DNA from: a virus
Direction: 5' to 3' (one strand)
Length of the DNA: 64,000 bases
IMG/VR virus record: IMGVR_UViG_3300023199_000051
Location: 62,001 to 126,000 of that record
Part shown: positions 16,805-25,400 of the stretch, piece after piece
How positions within the stretch are numbered: position 1 is the stretch's first letter
Layout of the letters: each line of letters opens with the position of its first letter
Notes under the pieces: model-generated
What the model was told of the DNA's origin: nothing
Databases searched by the model: none
The model's input: only the letters and a program-made list of their open reading frames with translations
Made by a program: the position numbers and the translations under genes

Positions 16805-16880
16805 TGGTGGCACCGGTAGGAATCGAACCCACGTCTCCTGGTCTTCAGCCAGGCGCTTGAACCGTCTCAGCTACGGTGCC
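16805..16880 (-). tRNA. tRNA-Phe (GAA)
   Basis: Acceptor GGCACCG/CGGTGCC, anticodon stem CCTGG/CCAGG with loop CTGAAGA, encoded CCA. Confidence 0.92.
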
Positions 16881-16881
16881 A

Positions 16882-16970
16882 TGGTGGTCCTGGTGGGAGT
16901 CGAACCCACACGAGGGTTGCCCCTCACCGGAGCTTGAAACCGGCGCGTACTCCTGTTTCGCCACAGGACC
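16882..16970 (-). tRNA. tRNA-Leu (CAA)
   Basis: 89 nt with long variable arm. Acceptor GGTCCTG/CAGGACC, anticodon loop TTCAAGC, encoded CCA. First tRNA of the array. Confidence 0.9.
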
Positions 16971-17013
16971 TTGAACAACAGCGATGTCAATGAGCACGGG
17001 GCACCCTGCAACA

Positions 17014-17053
17014 ACGAAGCCCCCTCCGGCCGGGTGGCGGGAGGGGGCTTCGT
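17014..17053 (-). terminator. GC-rich hairpin ahead of tRNA block 1
   Basis: 14-bp arms ACGAAGCCCCCTCC and GGAGGGGGCTTCGT, followed on the minus strand by TGTTG. Same core as the hairpin at 16105-16142. With the promoter at 17165-17193 it would delimit an RNA of about 145 nt before tRNA-Leu (CAA). Confidence 0.5.
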
Positions 17054-17164
17054 AGACGACAGTGTGCGACGCTACCGAGACCCCTCCGAGCCAGGCTTCA
17101 GCCAAGACAGCGTAAAGCTGCTGGTGAGTGAGCTGGGAAGGGTGAGCAAGTGTGTCATGGTGGT

Positions 17165-17193
17165 GATGTAGCAGATGCAGGGTGTGGTGTCAA
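17165..17193 (-). promoter_or_regulatory. Sigma70-like promoter for tRNA block 1
   Basis: Minus strand: consensus TTGACA (17188-17193), 17-nt spacer, TACATC (17165-17170), directed at the tRNA array. Confidence 0.6.
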
Positions 17194-17206
17194 CACTGAG
17201 GCGTGA

Positions 17207-17287
17207 CGCCCCCCGAGGACTACTCGTGAGTGCTCGGGGGGCGCTGGGTATCGCCGAGCATCAGGTGTGTCTCCCCACCTGATGCTC
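17207..17287 (-). terminator. Two tandem hairpins behind the membrane gene cluster
   Basis: After the stop of the gene at 17365 a transcript meets a 12-bp hairpin (arms 17256-17267 and 17276-17287, GAGCATCAGGTG) and then an 11-bp GC hairpin (arms 17207-17217 and 17233-17243, CGCCCCCCGAG). No U-tract is seen. Together they probably end the leftward membrane/lysis operon before the tRNA promoter. The remainder of 16971-17364 shows nothing else. Confidence 0.5.
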
Positions 17288-17364
17288 GATTCTCTCTGCG
17301 CAGCTTTCATGCGCGCCCAGGGCATAGCGTCCCTCTCAGGTGCGTGCAAGGCCCGATCCCCAGA

Positions 17365-18201
17365 CTACGGCGTCAGCTCGGTCTCCGTGCTTCCGGGAGC
17401 TTGCCGACCGCTGGCTTCGAGCACTCTCGTGTGGCCCAGGTCCAGCTTCTCGGCGTCGAACTCCAGGTAGACCCGGTTGATCTCTGCTAGGTCTTCGTCG
17501 ATGGTGCGTAGGTATTGCTGCGGCCCTCGGGGGTCGGATGAGACCCCCTGGAGCATGAAAGACCTGATGCTCCGAGACAGGTTGTCGTGCGCGATGTACA
17601 GCGCGTGGTTCTCTTCGATGTTGTCGCTGATCTTGAGGACGGCGGGGAGGCTGCCGAAGAAGCCGCTGCACACAAGGAGGCCCATGAAGGTCGACTTGGC
17701 CGGTGCCGGGAGCCCCTGCCAGCCGGACATGCCCGTGAGGACCAAGAAGGGGGCCGTCAGCGTCCCAGTCAGAAAGGCAGTTGCGATGAATCCGAAGTAC
17801 CGGATCTGGAAGTAGCGCATGAGCCAGAAGTGGTATTCAGCGCGGGATGCAGCGACTGTCAGCTGCTCGGTGAGGCGCTGGCAGATCAGCGCCGCTCGCG
17901 GAGAACATCCTGCCTGCGTGCTGCATGCATTCGGGCCGACTTCAGGACAGCTCAGCGTCGTCAGGCATGGTGTGAGGTGGTCGAGCCCGGCGAGGTCGAG
18001 AGGACTACGCTCCGACCACCACGCGACGGTGTAGTAGTCCGCGTACATCGAAGTGGCGTGGAAGAGCCCGTGGGCTGTGAGACAGACCAGCAGGAAGGGG
18101 ATGATGGTCGGTGCATGCTCCATGCACCATGTACCTAGCTGCGCGGTCTCCTGGGCAAGTCTCCTGCGCAGGCCAAGCCCGCCTCGCTCATCCCTGTGCA
18201 C
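17365..18201 (-). CDS. Multi-pass membrane protein
   Basis: 278 aa, unrecognised. GTG at 18201 was chosen because GAGAGGAG lies just ahead, overlapping the end of the upstream gene. Hydrophobic segments near residues 27-50 (TIIPFLLVCLTAHGLF) and two around 125-185 (FIATAFLTGTLTAPFLVLTG, STFMGLLVCSGFFGSLPAVL) flank a Cys-rich loop (CLTTLSC, C..C, CQ), which suggests disulphides in the periplasm. The C-terminal 80 aa are charged and soluble. Last gene of a four-gene membrane cluster. Confidence 0.75.
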   Translation of the reverse strand: MHRDERGGLGLRRRLAQETAQLGTWCMEHAPTIIPFLLVCLTAHGLFHATSMYADYYTVAWWSERSPLDLAGLDHLTPCLTTLSCPEVGPNACSTQAGCSPRAALICQRLTEQLTVAASRAEYHFWLMRYFQIRYFGFIATAFLTGTLTAPFLVLTGMSGWQGLPAPAKSTFMGLLVCSGFFGSLPAVLKISDNIEENHALYIAHDNLSRSIRSFMLQGVSSDPRGPQQYLRTIDEDLAEINRVYLEFDAEKLDLGHTRVLEASGRQAPGSTETELTP

Positions 18202-18205
18202 ACCT

Positions 18206-18628
18206 TCACTCCTCTCCCCGTGCGGCCTTTCTGGCACCACTGTCGCCGCTCACGACCAGCTCGGGCAGGTACTTCTTGAGCACGTAGTTGTAGATGCGAG
18301 GCGACATGAAACCGGCAACCGCACCGAGCCCCACACCGATGACCACCGGGAAGTCGGGGAAGATGTCAGCGTGAGCGCCAGCAAGCCCGCCCAGCACAGG
18401 CTGGGAGAACTCCATGGATGCCTTGGCCCACGCGCTGTCGAAGAAGCTGACCCCTCTCTTCGTGAGCACCTTGACAGCGTTCTTGATGCTGGTGATCACA
18501 GCGATATTCGCGAACGCGATGAGCACGAAGGTCAGGATGACCACGGGGGTGATGAAGTCCGACCAGGTCGGGTCTGACATGAGCTGCTGCACAGCTGCCT
18601 CTCCTGTGGTCGTGGTCTCGGGGTCCAT
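18206..18628 (-). CDS. Small membrane protein, holin-like
   Basis: 140 aa; ATG at 18628 after AGGAG. Hydrophobic segments at about residues 27-52 (PVVILTFVLIAFANIAVI) and 100-120 (VVIGVGLGAVAGFMSPRIY), with a charged C-terminus. Size and topology fit a phage holin, and the neighbours are single-TM proteins with coiled-coil or periplasmic parts, but no sequence signature of a holin family was recognised and no lysozyme is adjacent. Confidence 0.7.
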   Translation of the reverse strand: MDPETTTTGEAAVQQLMSDPTWSDFITPVVILTFVLIAFANIAVITSIKNAVKVLTKRGVSFFDSAWAKASMEFSQPVLGGLAGAHADIFPDFPVVIGVGLGAVAGFMSPRIYNYVLKKYLPELVVSGDSGARKAARGEE

Positions 18629-18660
18629 GTTGTACTCCTGGTGGTGGGTAGCCGCCCCTG

Positions 18661-19128
18661 TCACGGCGCGGTGTGGGGTTCCTGCTCGTCTGCCCCTTCT
18701 CCGTGATCAGGCGTCGTCTTCCTGTCATGCACATCTTCCCGTTGTCCACGGGGAGCGGTCAGGATCCGCTGCACGTCTCGGCATGCTTCCTTGTCCCCCG
18801 TCAGGCATCGCTGGTGCCGAACCTCTACGGTCGTTCTCGGGTAGATGTCTCCGAGATGCATGAGGAGCTGCGTCGACTTGTCATTGAGGCTGTCAGCACG
18901 CAGCGCGGTGTCGGCTCCCGCCGAGTCGGCTACGCCGGAACTCGTCACATCAGAGCGCGCCTCCGATTCGATGCGTGGCTGCATGACGAGGTCTGCCCGC
19001 ACACTGCCAGCTGACCCCACGAAGATGAGGCTACACAGCAGCACTGCGAATGAGACGGAGAGGACAGCCCAGGTGAGGAGGCTGCTGTTCTGTGGCTCTG
19101 GGCGGAGAGTCGAGGTCTCGGTCGTCAT
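18661..19128 (-). CDS. Single-TM protein, possible spanin-type component
   Basis: 155 aa. One N-terminal hydrophobic segment (residues about 17-38, LLTWAVLSVSFAVLLCSLIF), then a soluble, probably periplasmic domain with Cys-containing RCLTGDKEACRDVQ and a disordered charged tail. Its ATG overlaps the stop of the previous gene (ATGA). N-in single-TM proteins next to holin-like genes can be inner-membrane spanins (family knowledge); no direct homology was seen. Confidence 0.7.
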   Translation of the reverse strand: MTTETSTLRPEPQNSSLLTWAVLSVSFAVLLCSLIFVGSAGSVRADLVMQPRIESEARSDVTSSGVADSAGADTALRADSLNDKSTQLLMHLGDIYPRTTVEVRHQRCLTGDKEACRDVQRILTAPRGQREDVHDRKTTPDHGEGADEQEPHTAP

Positions 19129-19433
19129 GGTCCTTGCTCCGTACGTGCACGTCTCATGATCTCGATAGCGTCATCCACCTTCGCTTCCACCCGATCGACA
19201 TCCCGTTGTACGGTCTGCAGCTCCAGCCGAAGCACTGCAATGTCCGTGCGCGTGGAGTCGTAGAAGCGCCACGCACCGAAGATAGCGGCGAGCGCTACCG
19301 CGGTCACGACGCCGCTGATGATCTGCCGCCAGTCGAAGGGACCCGGAGGGGATGACACAGGAGGCATGTACCCATGATCGGTAGGGCCTTCCAAGGCTGG
19401 TGTAGGCGGCTCTGTTGGTGGTAGCTGAGACAC
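19125..19433 (-). CDS. Single-TM coiled-coil protein
   Basis: 102 aa, GTG start 2 bp after the stop of the DarB-like gene. Pro-rich N-terminus, one TM segment (IISGVVTAVALAAIFGAWRF, about residues 38-57), then a heptad-like helix (VLRLELQTVQRDVDRVEAKVDDAIEIM). Similar small TM plus coiled-coil proteins accompany phage lysis or antiholin functions. The reading frame is translationally coupled on both sides. Confidence 0.7.
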   Translation of the reverse strand: MSQLPPTEPPTPALEGPTDHGYMPPVSSPPGPFDWRQIISGVVTAVALAAIFGAWRFYDSTRTDIAVLRLELQTVQRDVDRVEAKVDDAIEIMRRARTEQGP

Positions 19434-19435
19434 AA

Positions 19436-22400
19436 CTACACCCCCGACGCTGGCGCTTCGCGCACTTCTTGCTTGAGCTTGCTGCGCCGCTTCATCTCCG
19501 TGAAGGCCGAGCCAAGCGCAAGATCCCGCCTGCTGTATGAAAACCAGCGACGTGCGAGGCTGGTGAGCCTGTTGCTGTCTTGAGTCTGAGACAGAGGCCG
19601 CAGGGTAAGATCTCGACTATCGACGCCGAAGGTGTCGATGGCGCGTGCCCGATCACGTCGGAGGGCTTCGGTGATGCTCCCCCAGCGGTCGGCCGGCACG
19701 ACCAGCTCGAAGTCCTGTTCGAGGAGATCCTTGAGCTGCAACAAGCCCCTCTCGCCTGCGGCACGTTGCGTGTCCCTCACGATGCGTCTCAGCTGGGACC
19801 CGCTCAACAGCACGAGCAGGTCATCCGCTCTGCGCCGCAGAGGGAGGAAACCGATGTAGCTGCTGACGAGCGCACCGACGATTCGCGTGGTGACACCGAA
19901 GCCTTTGATGTTTCTGAAGGCGTTGCGCAGGATGGCCGGCCACAGATCAGGGCCGAGCCGGTCCACCACGACCTTGCTCATGGCTGGTACCTGTGGCCCG
20001 CGCATGATCTCGCCGTTGCCAAGGATGGCCTGTCTCTCCTCGGCATCGTCCCATCCGCCGCATACTTCAAGAGGTACCTTCTCGACGTGGCCCTCCATCC
20101 CCGTCTTCGTGGAGCCGATCAGAGCTGACGGGTGCTTGGCGTGCTCGACCATGGCCGAACCGTACTTTCGGTACGAGAAGAAGGTCCCCTTCGGGTCCAC
20201 CTTCAGCACCTCTACGCGCTTCGGGTTGCTGTGGAGTGCGCCATCCACAGAGCTGGTGCTGCGCAAGCACACCCGGTCGCCAGCACGGAGGATCATGCCC
20301 GTCTTGAAGTTGAAGTAGATGGCGGTCTTCTTGACCTCTTCGAGGACCGTTGCCATCCGGGGCCAGATGTCCTCACCGTACGTCTTCTCGATGGTGGCTG
20401 CGTCGCGATCTGCGGACTCCAGCCGCGCTTCGTAGAGAGCGGTGTCATCGGCCCGCTTGGCAGCGCGGGCCTCGTGGTACTTCTCAGCGAGCCGAACGAA
20501 GGCGCGGCGTGCCCGCTTACGGCGCTTGATCTTGAGGCGTTCGGCCTTCGTCTCCCTGTACTCCTCGACCTTGATGCGTGCTTCGCTCTCATCGGAGGCG
20601 AAGATCCAAATCAGCAGCTCCATGCGGTCGACCCGCATGCCCGCTGCCGGGTTGTTCATCTCGGTCACCGAGTCATCCCACAGAGACTCCATCCAGCCCT
20701 GCTTGCCCATGACCATGTTGAGCTTGAAGCCATCGAAGCTCTTGGAGGTGATGTAGTACCAGACGTTGACGAGCTGGTAGCTGTTGCCCTGGCGCACCCC
20801 GCGTCCGTTGCGCTGCTGGATGGTGGCTGCCTCCCAGGGGAGCGTCATGTGGTGAATGGCGCAGGTCCGTGCCTGCAGGTTCAGCCCCTCGGCCATCGCA
20901 CCGCTGGTGCCGATCACGACGTCGTACTTGGGCTCCAGCGCTTCTTGGATGACTGCGCCAGTCTGCTCGTCGATGATGGCTGATCGGCCGTTGAAGCCGT
21001 CTGCGATGACCAAGCGCTCCCCCTTCGACTGCTCCCCTGTGATGAAGGCGATGCGATCTCGGGGGATGCGCGTGTTGGCGACAATGGCGTCGACCATCCA
21101 CTCGTGCGTGTCCGTGTAGTCACTGAAGATGATGTGGCCGCAGGCCGGGTTGACCAGGATCTTCTCGACCAGTGCCATGTACTTTGGAGGGTACGTCCCC
21201 TTGGCGGCGTACTTGGCAGCAATGCGCCCAATGCCCACCTCGGTGAGGATGTCGAGCTTGGTCTGCAGGCTCGCCATCTTCTCACTCGACAGCCCCTTCT
21301 TGGACGGTCGCCTCTTCCGCTTCCCTTCCTGGTAGTCATCCCACTGCTGGTTGATCTTGCGGGCTTTGGCCAGGACCTCCTGCGTCTTGTAGATGTCCTC
21401 CCGCAACAGGCGCACGTCGAAGGCAGACTTCGATAGCATGTCCATCTGCCTGAGGATGATGCCGCCGACCTGAGCCGATTCACCCGCTCCCTGTGCTCGT
21501 TCCTTCTCCTCTGCGAGGAGGTCCTTGATGACTTCTTTGACTGTGTCCACGACGTGGCGCTGCTCGTCGTCCATGTCCACCACAACCTGCACGTTGCCTG
21601 TGTTGCCCACACGGGGGACCTTCTGGGCGAAGACCTCCATGCCGGGGTCGTTGGTGAGCTTGCGGTCGGTGTGAGCGAGGATGATGTCGCGAAGCTCATC
21701 GAGGTGCAGGAACTCGGTGACAGCCAGCTGATCGACAACCTCGTTGGTGGCCGGGTCACCAGATGGCTCGACCTCAAGTCCGCAGTACCGATCGATGAAC
21801 TCTTCGGCGTTGCGCACGCGGCGCTGGCTCCAGACGTTCCTGGAGACCAGTGACATCAGGTTGTAGACCTCCAGTGGGCTGTTCTTCAGCGGCGTTGCGG
21901 TCAGCAGGCACACACCGGAGTCATCGTGGTTGCCGAGCAGGTACTGGCACTTGAGGAACATGTCCCAGGCGCGGATGGTGATGCCCGAGCCAGAGCCCAT
22001 GAACTCGATCTTGTCCTCACCGACGCGCCGCTCGGCGAACCACAGGTTCTTGAAGTTGTGTGCTTCGTCGACCACCAAGAAATCGCACCGCAGCTCTTCC
22101 CAGGTGATCATCGGAGGTACAGGCACAGGCCCGTCGTAGTCCGGCGGTGGGAAGCGCTCTTCCAGGACCGCGACGATCTCCTTCTTCTTCATCTTGCGCG
22201 GCTTGCCGGTCGACGTCGTCTCGGTCGGGTGATGCTCCAGGTCGAGTCCCTTCCGCTTGGCAAAGGCGATCAGCTCGGCCTTGCGCTGGCTCTTCGACCA
22301 CTCCCGAGGCGGCTTGCGTCGTGGCCGGAAGGGCTTGGTCTCCCTGACGTTCTCCAAGTCCTGACGCACCTGCTCGATGATGTTGTCCGACGGCGCCTTC

Positions 22401-25400
22401 AGATCCTCACTCCACCCCTTGATCTGGCGTTCAAGATCCTTGATCTTCTTGTCTAGCTTCTTGATGTCTGGGTGATCCTCGTCGAGGTAGCGGATGTCCT
22501 CTTGCCTCTCCTCTCGACGCTCGGCAAGCTCCTCCTGAGCGTTGTCGATGCGCCGTTGTGTCAGCCTGCGGTCTGCCGCTTCGAGTCCGAGCTTGTACTG
22601 GAACCAGAAGACCTGGCTTAGGATGTCGTGGATGGAGCTGTCCTCCATGGCCACGTCGTCGAGGAAGTTGCTGTAGGGGACCATCAAGAGGTCGTAGTCC
22701 CCCTGTGCAAAGCGGTTCCACTTCACGCGCCGCTCATCAGCTGTGTCGTCTCGTGGCGCTCCAGACGTGGAGGGTGTGATGCCGATGACGCCGATACGGT
22801 AGTCTGGCAGCAGCTTGCGCGCTTCGCTGTACCAGGTAGGCAGCACGCTGTTCGGAGACACGATGATGGGCCGCTGCACCTTGCCGTCCTGCCGGAGCTT
22901 CGCAGCTGCGGCCAGAGCCGTAAACGTGTTGTGCAGGATGAGGCCGCCCGCACCTCCGACATAGTTCTTGTCGTCGTAGGCGCCTGCATCAACTTCGATG
23001 TCGTAGACAAAGCCTCCCACCTGCCCCTGCTCTACGGACGCAACACGCTCGAAGCAGAACCCGGAGTCGACTAGCGCTTCAAGGCGGTTTGCGGCATCAA
23101 GCAGACGATCCCCGCAGAGCACCAGCGACTCATGTGTCTGCTGGTTGCGCCAGTTGCTCGATGCTGCGTACCGCGCAATCCCAAGCTCGGAGGCTTCCGC
23201 CCGCCACTGCTGCACGAGACCCTGCGCGCGTTCCACCGAGATCGTCTCGACTCCGGCCTTGGGTACATTGCCGTGACCGTAGAGCCAGGCACGCCGGAAT
23301 CCGGCCTCCAGCAGCTCGTCCACCAGATCGCGGATGGGGATCCCCACGTTCGGGTTTCGGGTCTTTGACACCAGCTTGCCGAGGGCAGCCTGCTTGTAGT
23401 CGACGCCGAAGCCGACGTGCTTGTGGAAAGCTACGGCGTCCTCACCACTGAACGTGATCCGCCAGTAGTCGTTGTGTTCGTAGCCCTTGACCCGCTTGTA
23501 CTTCAGCGACGATCGGACGCCGAAGCGCAGCAGCATGTACTGTACCTGCTCCAGCAGCAAGCGTGATGCAGACAGCACCTCAACGACATCACCCGTGCAG
23601 GACCCCTCAGCGTCGAAGAAGGCACGAGTCAGCGTTGCGAGCAGATCGTCAGGGAGCAGAGGCAGCCAGGGAGGCAGCTCACGGCCCGCGGAGAGCACTC
23701 CCCACTTGAAGCCCAGGGCTTCCGCCTCCTGCCGGTATGCCTTGGAGCTGATCTCCAGGTAGGGCACGTACTTTCCGTCAGCGGGCGTGCGGATGTGACC
23801 CGAGGTGGAGTCGGGGTAGCACCGCCGGAAGCGAGCTTGCAGGTCTTCCAGGAGTCCGGGCAAGAGCTTCTGCGTGATGGTCGTTGTGTGGCTCGTCTGG
23901 ACGCTCGGGCTTGCTTCGCGGTCGTGCCCCTCCGCAACCTGCCAGACCATCAGGAGGGCCAGATCTTCAAGCCGCTGCGGGTCGAGGTGCGCTACCTGGG
24001 CCGGAAGAGCGGGAGGGGGTGTCAGCCGCTTGGGCACCGCCAACCAGTCTCCCGCTTCGATCTCCCCGGTCGGCACCCACGTGACACAGCCATCACGTAC
24101 GACAGGCAGCGGGTGGGCGCTGGTGGGCTCTACGCGGCATCCGCGGGTGGTCTCCAGGACACGCAGAGCCTCGTGATCCGAGATGCGCTGTCGGTATAGA
24201 CGACGCACGGGGCGCCAGGAGGCGGCACCGTCTTGCCCGTGCGCAAGCACCTTCAAATCAGCAGGAGGTAGGAGCACCAGCTCATCCTCTGGCCCTTCCA
24301 GGTGGTCTCCGAATAGGGAGCCGATGGTGACCAGGCCCGTGTTGCAGGCGAGGAGTGTGTCCTTCTCGACGCACTTGCCCAGACCGACATCGAATGCAAG
24401 GATTCCACCCCGCTTATCTGCGACCATACGAGCTCCAGAGTTCTGGTGGGGGTGCAGTATGTAGGTAGGTGCCATCCGCGCGATGTCAATTGGGCTGTCA
24501 TCGTACTCGGGGGGCACGAAACCCCGGTAGAGCCGGTTGTAGCGATCTTCGACCAACTGCCGCCACTCCAGCTGCCCCGCGAGCCAGGAGGCGAACGCCG
24601 TCTCCAGCTCCTGATCAGCCTGCATCCTTGCTTCCATGTCGGCCGTCTCGTAGCGCCTCGTCTTCTTCGGGGCTGTCTCGTCCGGGTCCGTCATCTCCAG
24701 CTGGCGGTTGTAGTAGCCCAGGAAGAAGAGCAGCCACTTGTGCTGCAGCGCCTCCCCTCTGCGGCCTCGGTCGAGGGAGTCGTTCGTCCTTGCACGCAGC
24801 ACGCCGCTCTCTTCGAACAGCTCGATGTTGGGGTGGCCACCCAACTCCTCCTGGAGCGTGTCATTGACGAAGTCTTGGAGTAGCTGGTACGGCTTAGCCG
24901 CATCGTCAAAGACGAGGTAGCCGGCCCGGATGTTCGGGTCGATATCCGACAGCGTCTTCGGATCGATCGTGGTGAGCAGCGCCTTCTTCTGCGCTTCCAG
25001 CTTCTGCCGCACATCGAAGGCCACCTCGCCGGCCAGCAGCGCGTTGACGGCATCGAGGCGCTTGTAGAGGGCGCCTGTGAGGTACTGCTCCAATCGGTAG
25101 TAGCTGTATGAGCCATCGGACTGCAGCTCGATCGCCACATCCGACCTTGCCACTAGCACCTCGAACGCCCCTACCGCCGAGTGGTGGCGCTCCAGATCCT
25201 TCTCGGTGCACACGCCGTTGTGCTTGCTGTACCAGGTAACGATCTCGGTGACGGGAGATCCCGCATGGGGAGCGTTAGACTCTCGCACGGCCAGCTTCTG
25301 CGTGAGCATGGGTACAAGCTGCCCCGCCTTGCTGACGGCTGCGAGCAGCGGAGCGACCATGTCCCGGTACCCGATCAGCTCCTCGATGTCATGCGGGTTG

